Shown piece by piece: positions 46,644 to 58,042 of a stretch of DNA of 64,000 nt. Location of the stretch: NCBI GenBank assembly GCA_027886175.1, contig JAJNNQ010000026.1:25252001-25316000 (forward strand), written 5' to 3'. The notes under the pieces were generated by a model. The model did not search any database and had not been told where the DNA came from. It saw nothing but the letters and a program-made list of their open reading frames with translations. Origin of the DNA: Phylloscopus collybita (Eukaryota > Chordata > Aves > Passeriformes > Phylloscopidae). A program made the position numbers and the translations under genes. Position 1 is the first letter of the stretch. Each line of letters starts with the position of its first letter.

Positions 46644-49600
46644 TTATATTTAGAATCAATCCAATTTTTCAGTCAATTTAAATTTACAAACACACTAAGT
46701 CAGAAAACACCTTACAAGGTTTAGTTATGTAAGTAAAGAGAATAAAATACCTTATTACTATATTACTTGAGTGTGGGAAACACATACGATGGGCCCTATA
46801 AATATAGACATAATTTGCAAAGAAAGTCTAAGATCCAGGTTGTTGTTTAGTGAGATTCAGAAAAGCACTTAAAATATTGGTTTATGATCTGTAAGGTTCA
46901 TTATTATATATAAAAATAATTTACATTATGATATATAAAACTCATATAAGGTATTTCTGAAAAATGTGCATTCTAGAGACTTATCAGAAAATCTTTGGTT
47001 CTTTGCTGTGTGCAGTGTCTTTTTAGCTAACAGATGAGAACTAAAAAGTTCTAATCTGAGGTGGAATTTTGTTCAAACTTTCAGAAAATTATATGTACCT
47101 CCATCTTGGGATGGCTCATTGAAAGAGGTAGGCTGCCAGTCTTTCAGCTGTTGTTATTGAGGTTTAATAACGCTAGGATAACTAGACGTGGCATTTTCAG
47201 ATGAATAGACAATATACATCAGGAAGACTGATTATTATATTTAAGTAATATAAACAATTAAAAAAGGTAAGCAATAACTTATGCATCAGTAACTGAATAT
47301 CAATGTATAGGAAATTGATTTTTACTTATTTTCTTATTTTATTAAGTATATATGATTTGGGTGGAAGAGGGAGAGGTATTTCAAATTCCAGTAGCTGAAT
47401 CTATCTGCATAATATTTTTCAAGCACACTTGGTGGAGAGCAGATCCCTGCAAAGTAGTTTACAGAAAGGGGAGGCTTCTCCTGCTGCTGGGGCATGGGAG
47501 CTTCCCCAGCACCACTGTGAGGATGAAAAATCTGGCAATAATTTACTGCATTGGTTATTACGCTGGATCAGACCCAGGCTTAGTTCTGCCTGCCTGGGAT
47601 ATCTCCTCAGTTGTCTTCTGGCACTTCCCAACAGAAAATACTCCATCAAAACCAGATCTGACAGAAATTTGCTCACATATTTGGCAAAAAATTCTTCATC
47701 ATCTCCCCCCATGACCTATTCCAGTGCTGGACCTCTTGTGCTTTTCTTGCCCCATCTCCAGAGTTTCTGGCGTAAACCTGTTATACCTGATTCTTTATCC
47801 AGTCAATCTGGAGAAGAATCGTCCACAAAGAAAATCAAAGGGTCAGGAAATGCAGCACTAAGGTGTGAGTTAAGAAAGACAAACATGAATTTGTAGAAAT
47901 GATTCAGGAAGAAAATTAAGAATTGCTCTTCTGTTTTTAAAGGTATTGTTCCATTTTGGTGTAATAGGCTGGTTAATGATCTCTTCCGAACAAAGGTTGT
48001 GTGATTTTGAGGTATGTTAGTGTCACTCTGCACCAATAAGACATGAGATCCTAAAGACAGTAAGACAAGCTCAAAGTTAATGAAAAGCTGAGTGGTCTCC
48101 TGTCTCCCCAAATACAACAGTCAGAGCACACCACCAAAGAATTTGACTTCTGGCTCCTGCAAAACAGATAATAAATGCATTTTCCCAAAACAGTGCTTTG
48201 AAGTTGTCCACTTTCTATGATTCTTGTAGAAATTGGATGTATTTAAGTGCTGCATAAATAGAAAAGATAGTTGGTGAGAAGACTCAGCAATGACAGTTGA
48301 TTACTCAGCTTTTTAGTCCCTGAAACAGAATTTCAAAGGCAGCTCTCCCCTCCCCGTCTTCCCTTACTCCCTTCAGAAAGAGGCCTGGTGTGTCTAATAG
48401 GATATCACACTTGGAAAGAGATTAGTTAGAGCAGATTCAAATCTAATTTTCTTTATAAGTCACTTAGTAATTTGTCTCAAACAACGGAAGACACAAGATT
48501 GTAATTAAGGCTTCCAGCTCATGGCAAGATAAAATGCACACCATGACAGCAAAGCAAGGGGTTGAACAGTGTAGCATGTCATAAAGTTATCACCTCAGAG
48601 GGAGACTATTGTTCTCTTCTGAGCCTGGGAGCCACCCTCTAATTGACAAGGAAATTAGGAACAGATAATGATTTTAGAGGCAAATCTGCTTTTCTTCTGG
48701 AAATGTCAAATTTATCTCAGGTAACAGCATCAACTTAGCAGAAGGGAACATAGGTAAACAGAGAATTGCAGCTTGAGGTGCGACCACATCACCCAGCAGT
48801 GACCTCCTGGCTCACACCAAGACCAAGCAAACCAAAAAGCAGGGTATACATATGTTTTTATTCCTTTAAGACTACTTGGAGGTAGTCTACAGATTGAGAA
48901 AGCAGGATTTGGCTGCATATCCAGCTAATTAGGTGACTGGCAGTCTGGTGCCAGCAGTTGTCTCTGTGCATGCAGAGACCACTGATACAGCCTGAGTGCA
49001 GTCCCAGACAGACACAGGAGAGAATCTGTGTAGGTCAGGGTGCACCTCCATCACCTTGCACCATCACATTTGTACTAGCCTCTGGCAAGGCATGTGGCTG
49101 GGCTGACAGAAGCCATGGGATTTCCCAGCCCAGCCATTTCCCAAGATTTTAAAACCAGTCTGTGTACCCTAGTTGTGGAAGCTTTGATGTTTTACCTCCT
49201 GCAGAGAAGAAAGGCTATTTACTTCCTTAGCAGAGGAACTCAGTAAGTCCAGCAATTCTTGAGAGACAGAAATCTCTGTAAATGCATTAGGTTCCCCATC
49301 TAATTTCACTCCATTAAAGGGTTTATCTGAGAGGGCAGAACCTCTCCTGATAGAAATCACAGAGTGGAGTTGAGTGAGTATGTCTTAGCTGTCAGGTGCA
49401 TGTACCAACCAACATGCTACAGCTTACTTAGAAATGAGGTTATTTCAGACTGCAGCTTCTCATGGCAAAGCAATGCGTTGCAAAACTCTTTTGAAATATT
49501 CTTGCCCTATTCTTCCATCTCTCATCCCTCTCCCAGACCCTCTCCTTGTCCTCATCCCTATGTACTTGCTTTCCAGCTCTACTTCCTGTGGCTACACTGC

Positions 49601-50767
49601 AAACTGGATCTATTGATTTTGATTTGAAATAACCTCTCTTTCCTTTAATGACTTTATTTAATTTTTGGCTTATTTTTGAGCTGGGTAATTTCCTGAGTCA
49701 CAAGCCACACAGGACCAGCTATTCTGGTCCTGCAAAAGAGCAATGGCACAGAGCAACAGGTAGGAGTGAGCTCTAGGGCATGAATATCTTAAAACTCCTG
49801 GATACCTCATCTTGTGAAACCTTAGCTCATGTCTTTCTTATTAAAGTTACCCTTCTGGCATAAACTAAGTACAGATTGACAAGCAGTATAAAGGTACATA
49901 AAAATTATACTCTTGTCTACTGTTTTGGAAACTCTCTGGATGATGATGGATTTCCAGGCTCGATTTACAATGATTAGAATTGCTGGTTCAAAAGAGGGAG
50001 AGCCCTCCCTATACATCACATCCGCAAATGGGAAATATGCAGTCCAATCCTCAAAAGCAGCAGCAGCAGAAAACAAATCTGTAATGCTGTAAGTCAAAAA
50101 ACAATGTAGAAAATAGTCTTTTCTTCTTTTGGCATTGCTGGGGATACAGCCTTGTATTTTCCTAGACTTTCTTGGAATTACATGTTTGTTTCAGAAGAAA
50201 GGGAAGCTTATGGTTGGGATTCAGTTCAAAACCAAGTCATCTGAACTACAGTTTCTACAAGTAGGCATTGGCCATGAGTTTAAGTTCCTGTGACAGTCGG
50301 TGCAGTCATTCATGCCTGTAGAGCAGTTCACCTCAGCTCCAGAGCAGCTGCCCGGGTGGGACTCAGTTTCCTGAGCACAGGCTTCCTGTGGTGCTTGTGA
50401 TGCCCAGATATGCCCAGGGCAGGCAGGTATAGTGGGCACAGGAGACCTCCACTCTTTTTTGGCAGCAACTGAAGACATGAAAGATAATTCACAGCATCTA
50501 AAATTACACTGGACATCTCTATTTAGGCTACTGAATCCTACTGTAGCAGCTAGTCAGTTAAATAAATTTACAATTTCAATATCTGGTTGATAGCTTCTGT
50601 CCAAAAGCTTTAGTAGGGTCTCACATGGTCATATTTGAGCCCCTGTACATAGATGTAGAAATTTAAATTAAATACTCTCAGCTGAATCCCATTCTATTTG
50701 TCAAATCAAGCAAAAAACAAGCTGCTTATTTTTAGAAAAAATCAAATGTGGTTTAATATCAATACTT

Positions 50768-50780
50768 TATATATATATAT
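50768..50780. repeat. (TA)n microsatellite
   Basis: About six tandem TA units. Confidence 0.8.
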
Positions 50781-51684
50781 GGGAGCTCTGCTGATAAACT
50801 GGGAAATCAACCCATTGTGGCATGTCTGAGAATGGACATATTTGGCAGTGTCTCTCTGCAGTTCTGGTCTCAAACACTGACTTCTTGGACTTTGGCACTT
50901 ACACAGGGAACCATGTGAGACTCAGCTCTTATTTTGTGCATCTAGCTGGAATGAGTAATATAAATGGCAAGTGGTCAAAACCAGCAAATATTCATACTCA
51001 CATGAATGCCTGTGGTCTTGCATTCCTCCACAGATCTTCCTGAACAAAACCTCTTTGCCTATATGAATGGATAAGGAGAAAGGTTGAAGGAAAAAGCTCC
51101 CCTAATCTGTTCAGACAACACACAGCCACTGCAAGATGTTATATTAATTTGTATATTTTAATGTTTCAGCATTTCACCTAGAAATAATTAAATCATCCCA
51201 AATCTGAATATCCAGTTTTTAATATGAAAATCATTTTCCCGTGCTGTGTAAGAGTAGCTAAAAACCTCCTGTGTTTCTAGCACAGGGCACATTCCCCATC
51301 TAACAGCTAAGGGGGGAAAAATGAAACAATAATAAGTGTTCTGAGGAAATTTTCTAAATTTGATAAAAATAGTACTCCACTATCATTTATTTCACTTTCT
51401 TTGTTTGTCACTACTTAGTGACAGAATAATTCAAGAACTTTTTTTGAAGGTGCAGCCCCAGGAAAGTATTTATGTCAAAGCACTGTGACTTATTCCTTTA
51501 GCTGATTGAGACTGACTAGAGGAAATGTGTTCAAAGCATGATGAAGCACTGGATGTCTAGTCATAAGTAGAATAAATGATGGTGACACTTATATGCTGGG
51601 CATTAGCATGGGCATTAGAGCAAAATTCCTCCTGTTTAAATCTGGTGGTTTTTTTTGAAGCAGATGCTATTTAATTCCCTTGAC

Positions 51685-51709
51685 TTTTTTTTTTTTTAAT
51701 TTTTTTTAT
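51685..51709. repeat. Poly(T) tract
   Basis: A T13 run, AA, then a T8 run. Confidence 0.85.
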
Positions 51710-51952
51710 TTAATGAGAAATTAGTTATTCTGTTGCTTATATTTCATTTTGACAGTGACAGGTTTTGATGCTAAAGTGAATATTTTCTTGAAGCTTGAAT
51801 TTACATCAGAAACACTACCTTGTCAAGAAGAAAAGGGCTACTGGTCTACTCATAGAGAAACTGTTGGCAAAAGTAATGAATGCTGATTTTTCTTCCCTTC
51901 TAATATTGATCAAAGTTGCCAATAAAGAGGTGCTTTATTTCACTGCTCTTAG

Positions 51953-52235
51953 AATTTGAGCTTCTCCACATCCTCCTCGACTCCGCTGATTTCCTTTAAT
52001 CTATCTTTAGCCTCAGACAATGTTTCTGGTTTGGAGAAGAAAAGCCCTTTCAGTATTGCACTTCCAATCGGGGAACTTGAGTCCTCAGACACCCTAATCA
52101 AACTGATATTTCAGGGCAGGCCAGAAGTGAAGAAAGAGGAAAGAAATAAATCACTCCGGAGCAGAGGAAATTGCCAGCACAATACAGAAGCACTTGAAGA
52201 AAGAGAAATACATTTTCTTTTGATCTATTATTGTT
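51953..52235 (+). other. Candidate exon-like open segment (weak)
   Basis: An acceptor-like TTTCACTGCTCTTAG (ending 51952) precedes a plus-strand frame open for about 94 codons. A GTATGT donor-like hexamer starts at 52236. The segment holds five CpGs in a CpG-poor region. The peptide includes ESSDTLIKLIFQGRPEVKKE and is not recognised. The start shown by the frame alone is a TTG, so this would be an internal exon if real. Confidence 0.2.
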
Positions 52236-52491
52236 AGTATGTAATCCCTGAATAAAATGAGTAGATTAATTGGAAAATAGCCTATAGCCCATTCACAGAT
52301 AATGAACTAATTATGAAATCTTTAAACAACAAACCCTTGCAGATCAGATGACTGCAGGGCTTACTGAGGCATGGCTCCTTCTGATTTGGCAATAGATAAA
52401 TCTTGTTTGCAGTAAACTGGCGGCCTTCTCAAGCTGCCACATGGCTTTTTTGTAGCCTGCAGATTTTAAAGCTAGTTAAATGTTTGCTATT

Positions 52492-52507
52492 AAAAAAAAA
52501 AAAAAAA
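52492..52507. repeat. A16 homopolymer
   Basis: Uninterrupted run of 16 A's. Confidence 0.9.
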
Positions 52508-55290
52508 GTGCACTCTTTAGTACTGCTTGAAGTGGCTTGAGCAGAAATGGAAATGAGAAAGAGGTTTGTGTGGCCAACTGCCTTGTGGAGCCGGCATGCT
52601 CCTGCCGTCTCTGAAGGGTGCAGGAGGGACTCATTCACCATTACCATTCATTTCCATAAGTCCCACAGCCCCATGACCCCCAGTCAGCCCACAGGGCATC
52701 TTTTGCAGGAGGCGTGGACAAGTGGAGTACCACCACACTGGCCACTGCCAGGCATGCAGAGGGCATGGCACCAGTCAGCACTGCATCTTCTCATCTGTCT
52801 GAGCCTGCTGTTCCTGGGGGATTGGCAGGAAAAGAAATAAATTCTGCTACAGGCAATGACAGAGTGAGAGTAGCATTTGTAAGGCCAGAACAGGCCATTA
52901 GCTCAGCATATATTATTGAATTTAGGCAATTATTCTTATCTTGAGAGTGGTGATTTCCACCTTACTAACATACAGCTGCAATGCTTCCTTAGCTTATTCA
53001 CACTATCAGGAGTGCTCCAATTCCCTATTAAATTCTCAGAGCTCTTAAAATCTGATTTCTGCTGTAAGTATTTTATGGAAAGTGAATCTTGATGTTAGAC
53101 TCCAATGCTTATTTAAAAATTGCTGATTCTTTAGCTCTACCAACTTGTGAAACCCACACATAGAACTATTGCTGAACAAAGATTAAGAGAATTCATTAAA
53201 AAATATTGAACCAATAATTCACTGACATTTCTTGCTGTATTTGCCTAGCTCTATTAGTTCCTAAATCTTTAAGACCTTTTTAAACATGTGGAGTGAGACT
53301 GAGAAAATAAAATGAATCTGTTCTAATGGAGACATTTGTCACCGAGGCAGATCAGCAAGCCTGAAGTTAGAGAACAGACATTGGGAAAATGAGGACATTG
53401 CTGAAAAAAAGTTAAAGGCTATGATCACGAGAATTCATAAACTTAACCAGTGAAGAGCAGTGGATGGCCCAACTCCGTTTGTCTGAGCAGTGAGCTGGAG
53501 CAATGATGATAGCTGAAGTGCTGGCAGTCTGAAACACCGAAATGCTCAACATCAGGAGTAATTCTTTCCTGAATAAATGCCATGGGAATGGCTCAAAACC
53601 CATATGGCTTCTTAAAATACTCATCAATTACCTATCCTGAGGTAACTGTATGTGAGTCAAGCATTCTCTGACCTTCAAACTTCAATAGATACTTGGAAAA
53701 AAACAGAAAAGAAATTGCATATTCGGACATGGTGTACCTGAATGATGAAGGACAAATTTTCTGTTGGTGTAAATGGGCCAGTGTTGCTGATTATTTTATG
53801 TGATACATAAATTTTTAGGCTTCCTTTATTTACAGCATAAATTGTATCTAGAAGATGTGTTTCTAAACCATGCTATCTCACTTTGTCAGAATATGGAATA
53901 TATATTAAATGTAAATTAGTACTTAATACTTACGTGTACTTCTAGATATAGATAAGACACCTTTCTCTGTTTCATATCTCTGTCTCTATTTCCTATTATT
54001 ACTGTTGGTCTTTTCAAGAGTATATGAAACAATATCCCAGGGAGGTTGAAGAATCTGTACTAACACCTACTTTTGAGGTGGAGTACCTCCCATTTAATAA
54101 ATTAGCAGCTTCTCTGTAATGAAATATTTTTCATACCATAGGAAAATAATTTCTAGTAGTGTACAAATGGTTCATTGCAGAGCTATAACGAAGTGACATG
54201 TTTTCATTCTAATGACAAAAATGGTATGCAAATAATATAGTATTACTGGGTATACAGAATAGCACTATTTGGGAAATATTAATTCACAAAGCCAACTGCT
54301 CCTGCTTTCACTAGTAGAGGGGAGCAGGAATATATATTCATAGCTGTACTCAGAATTGCTGGCATTCAGCTGCTGCCATCAGCATTGGAAGATAAGTGTT
54401 TTCTTCTTTAAGCTGATAATTTTTACATTTGAAGGAGCAGAAGTGACAAAAATCAGGACTGTATTTATAGGATGGGAAAGGAACCCAAAAATGTGGCCGT
54501 TAATAGTGTGCATACACTGTCATATTGCTCTAGAGATGGCAGACTCAGATGAATAGGCACATTTAAGTCTTAAATTAAACAGGCAATAGGATAAAATTTT
54601 CATGAGGAAAGGTGATAAGAGGAGGAAAAACAGGTGACAAACCTCTCAGTAGTTGATTTTGAAACAAATACAAGGGTACATGGAAGCTGGGATTATAAAT
54701 GGTAACAGGAAGCATGTCAAGTTCAGTTTGTCAAGTAAGAAATGAGAAAAAATGATAACAAGATAAAAGCCTGCAAGGAACCATAATTTCTAATTACGGA
54801 TTGTGCAAGTTGTGTTATTTACTGATTAAGACTAATAGTATTTTTAAAATTATCATTTATTTCCATACGAATGCGCCCAAAAAATATCGCTTTCCCAGAA
54901 CTAGAGAAGTTCTTCCTCTCTATGTGAGCAAAAATGACACTCAACATCCACTTGAAAATAGGGACAGAGGCACAGGAGTAGTGATGACAAACCCTCATTT
55001 CGGGAGCTTCACCCACAGACTTTCTTCACTTGGCTTGAGAAAAGATGTGCTTCACTGCACGTCTTTTAGTGGCCTAAATGGTGATAAACAGATCTACACA
55101 GAGGGGAGAGAGACCCAGAGCAGTCCCCATCTTTCTTCCTTCTCCATGCTCTTTCCTGAAGACCTTCCTAACCCTGTGCTTGAAAGTTTTCGTTCTTTAG
55201 TAAAGGACCCACCTAATTCCTTCCACCTAATAATCTATTCACCATGCCTTTAAATCTATGATGAAACACAAAAAATACATAGAAATGATC

Positions 55291-55305
55291 TTTTTTTTTT
55301 TTTTT
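55291..55305. repeat. T15 homopolymer
   Basis: A T15 run directly followed by CAG, so it also resembles a splice acceptor. Confidence 0.9.
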
Positions 55306-55308
55306 CAG

Positions 55309-55391
55309 ATCTGATGGAAAATGAGTCTATTCCAGCTCTGTCAAATGAACATAAAAATATAGGAAAAAGAAACAGCAGTGATGAGAGTTGA
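55309..55391 (+). other. Candidate short terminal exon (weak)
   Basis: After T15-CAG, one frame stays open for 26 codons and ends in residues NIGKRNSSDES before TGA. No AATAAA follows until about 55650 (AATAAAG). The segment is too short to separate from chance. Confidence 0.1.
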
Positions 55392-56094
55392 AAATGTGAT
55401 ATTCTGGGAGACAAGACACAGCAGCCATCCTGGCTCTCTGCTGGTCCTGGGCACTTGCTGCGGCAGCTGACTGGACAGTTGGATAAGTAGGAGATTTGGG
55501 AAATGTCATGTAAGCTTTTTCCTTAATAAGCATAAAAAGTGTCTTTACCTTTCTCTCAAAGGTTACATTTGATGAGCTAAAATACCCTTCAAACACAGAG
55601 CAGCAGCTATTTCTCAGCTCTTATTTCCTCCCGACTTTCATATGTCTTTTGAGAATAAAGTATTATATTTTTTCTAGAACAGTAGAAACTTTGCAATGGA
55701 AAAATGCCATTTAGACAATCATATCTTTATGCCCAGAGCATAGCCTGTGTCCTTTCTTTCAACTTGCTGTACATTGGTTCAGAGGCTCATCTTACTGTCT
55801 TTTCAAAGAAGTGAATACCTTTATTTCAGTCAGTCACTTTCAGCTTATTCCACTTCTCCTCTGATGTATATGAAAAATTGATTAGTTTACTTTAGACTAT
55901 GGGTTAGATTAATAGATGTCAATTCTTGGAATTTCATACTGTAAAACTGGATTTTCTCTTAGTAATACATTCTCCCGTAACATGTTTGATTAACTTCTAG
56001 GACAGGGTATGTACATTCACTTGAAGCTACTTAACCTTCACAGTGCTGGGAAGAAAACTATAAAGGCCATGTTTACCTATTTAATAAAATATTT

Positions 56095-56784
56095 TACCCT
56101 CTGAAGTCAACTGTTAATGGGTGAGGGAAAGTCTGTGGATGTTGCCTGTTTAGACTCCAGTACAGCACATGCCCAGGTGGCCAAGAAGGTGCTGATACCT
56201 GGGCTGTATCAGCAATAGTGTGGCCAGCAGGAGCAGGGCCAGACTGTCCCTCTGTACTCAGCACTGGTGAGGCCACAGCTCAAGTGCTGTGCCCAGTGTT
56301 GGGCCCCTCAGTTCAGGAAAGACTGGTACTGGAGGGAGTCCAGAGAAGGGCAATGGAGCTGGGGAAGGGTCTGAAGCACAAGTCGTGTGAAGAGCAGCTG
56401 AGGGAGCCAGGGGTGTTTAGCTTGGAGAAAAGGAAGTTCAGGGATGGCCTTATCACTCTCTACAACTCCCTGAAAGGAGGTGGTAGCCAGGTGAGGGTCA
56501 GTCTCTTTGCCATTTCTCAAGTTCAATTGACAAGAGGAACTGGGCTCAGGCTGTGCCAGGGGGGTTCAGATCAGAGGTTAGAATTTTTTTTTTTTCACTG
56601 AAAGAATGATTAAGCATTGGAATAAGTTACCCAGGGAAGTGGTTGATTCACTGTCTCTAGAAGTGTTCAAGGGGTGTCTGGATGTGGCACTTGGTGACAT
56701 GATTGAGAGGTGATTATGGGGGTACCAAGTTCATAGTTGAACTAGATGATCTTGAAGGTGTCTCCTAGCTTTGATGATTCTGCG
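56095..56784 (+). mobile_element. CR1: CR1 LINE with internal deletion
   Basis: The left part (about 56120-56160) matches the CR1 RT region whose translation resembles a VDVxYLDFSK motif. It then jumps at about 56161-56168 to the later block GCCCAGGTGGCCAAGAAGG. From there the order is normal: AATAGTGTGGCCAGCAGGAG, GTTGGGCCCCTCAG, GTCCAGAGAAGGGCAATGG, TTTAGCTTGGAGAAAAGG, GGAATAAGTTACCCAGGG and a GATGATCTTGAAGGTGTC tail. The octamer tail is decayed. It is a longer and older copy than the one at 26539. Confidence 0.93.
56218..56601 (+). pseudogene. CR1 ORF2 C-terminal remnant
   Basis: In this frame, GVQRRAMELGKGLKHKS, then PGVFSLEKRKFRDGLITLYN, then LKGGGSQVRVSLF match the order of the CR1 ORF2 C-terminus. 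A later frameshift moves the HWNRLPREV-type block out of frame, and a T-rich tract (56585-56597) interrupts it. It is not functional. Confidence 0.85.
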
Positions 56785-56984
56785 TTTTGGTGATGCTGGG
56801 TTTTTCAGAAAGTCCAATTTTTCTTAATTGACTATGAATGGATAACAACGTCTATATGGAAATATCTGTGTGGAAAAAAATCTACATTAGGCAGATAGAT
56901 CTTGTCTTGGTGCTTAAATATGTGAGAGCAATTTTTTCGTGTTCTGGTAATCTCAGAAGCATTTAAGATCACTTGTGGCCTTTC
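56785..56984. other. Spacer between two CR1 copies
   Basis: About 200 bp of AT-rich sequence with no CR1 similarity that I can see. The two flanking CR1s are therefore separate insertions, not one interrupted copy. Confidence 0.5.
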
Positions 56985-57307
56985 ACTATAGGAAGGTGTT
57001 TATAAGAAAGAGTTTTTACCAAATCCTGTAGTGATAGAACAAGGGACAACAGTTTTAAACTCAGGGAGGGTAGGTTTAAATTGGATATAATGAAGAATTG
57101 TTTTTACAGTGAAAGGGGTCAGACACTGTAATAGGTTGCCCAGAGAATTTGTGGATGCTCCAGCTCAGAAGTATTCAGTGCCAGGTTGAATGGGGCTCTG
57201 AGCAACTTAATTTAGTGGAAAGTTTCCTGCCCATGGCAGGGGGGTTAGACTAGAGGATCTTTAAAGGTCTTTTCAACCCAAACCATTCTATGGTTCCATG
57301 ATCATGT
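56985..57307 (+). mobile_element. CR1: CR1 LINE, 3' end with decayed tail
   Basis: It contains TAGTGATAGAACAAGGGACA, GGTTGCCCAGAGAATTTGTG, AATGGGGCTCTGAGCAAC, GCCCATGGCAGGGGGGTTAG, AAAGGTCTTTTCAACCCA and ATTCTATGGTTCCATG, in the canonical CR1 order. It differs in subfamily features from the copy at 56095, so it is an independent insertion in the same orientation. Confidence 0.95.
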
Positions 57308-58020
57308 GATTGCTTCACTTTGTCCTGTAGGTTTGTCCAGATCCCTAGGAAGACATGGTAGTACTTATGTAGAGGTGCCAGGTTGGAGTAGAAAACTGAG
57401 CTGTCTTGGAAGGGATAAGGGGATTTGCTGACACAGTATCTCCTGAAACAGACCTTCCTCCAGCTGAACATCTTGAAAGGTCACTGCTTGCACACCACCC
57501 ACTGCTAGGAAACACTTTCCAGGATTAAGTGACTCTGCCTCTTCTTCTGAAGCCTGGCCACAGGCAAGATTAGTGGGGTTTGTGACAGGAAGGCCAGGGG
57601 TAGACTGGAGGAGGCCTAGAACCCAGTGGGGAGCAGGAATAGGTTTTTGGGAAGGTGTCTGACCACTCCATGCTTCCATCTGAACAGTCTTACTCATCTG
57701 CACAAGCCATAGTCCCTCTTGCTCCAGTGATGAGAGGCAGTGATCCCAGCTGTGCTGATGTGACATTTCCCAGGCAGCTCAGCCCAGCCACGGTGTCCAG
57801 CTGTTGTGGGTACCAAAGCAGTCTCCAGAGTGGGTGATCATGCTGGAGTTCAGATGCCTACATTACTCATAGGTGCCTATGCAAGTTTCTGGCCTTTAGT
57901 GCATTATTGCCCCTGGAGACAGCAAACCCAAGGCAGGTAAACTGCACAGATCAGGAAGGAAAGGCTATCTTTTCAGGCAGGAGTCTGAATGGCTTCAGAG
58001 ATTTTGGCTGTTATCTAAGG
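57308..58020. other. GC-richer unknown segment ending in an A-tract
   Basis: About 700 bp richer in G and C than its surroundings. It holds a 133-codon minus-strand frame (57365-57766) of unrecognised sequence and ends directly at a 22-A run. It may be an old retrocopy, an unknown repeat, or unique DNA. No AATAAA precedes the A-run. Confidence 0.35.
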
Positions 58021-58042
58021 AAAAAAAAAAAAAAAAAAAAAA
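58021..58042. repeat. A22 homopolymer
   Basis: Uninterrupted run of 22 A's followed by a purine-rich AAAAAGG stretch. Confidence 0.95.

Larger units (their letters stand above)
46123..56094. other. About 10 kb of unique AT-rich sequence
   Basis: No interspersed repeat or gene is recognised. It contains small simple repeats, a run of overlapping frames at 47352-47896 on both strands (up to 155 codons, no known family), and GC-richer patches at 50270-50460 and 52560-52830. Two splice-like candidates lie at 51953-52235 and 55309-55391. Confidence 0.5.

Noticed and set aside
47352..47896. Three overlapping frames on both strands (up to 155 codons)
   Set aside because: Mutually overlapping frames point to a locally stop-poor sequence, not a gene. 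No motif, splice structure or family match is visible.
54801..55253. 150-codon plus-strand frame
   Set aside because: No recognised domain and no promoter or splice context. The length is within chance expectation.
57365..57766. 133-codon minus-strand frame as a gene
   Set aside because: The peptide is not recognised and no splice or promoter context is visible. The segment is kept only as an unknown GC-richer region.
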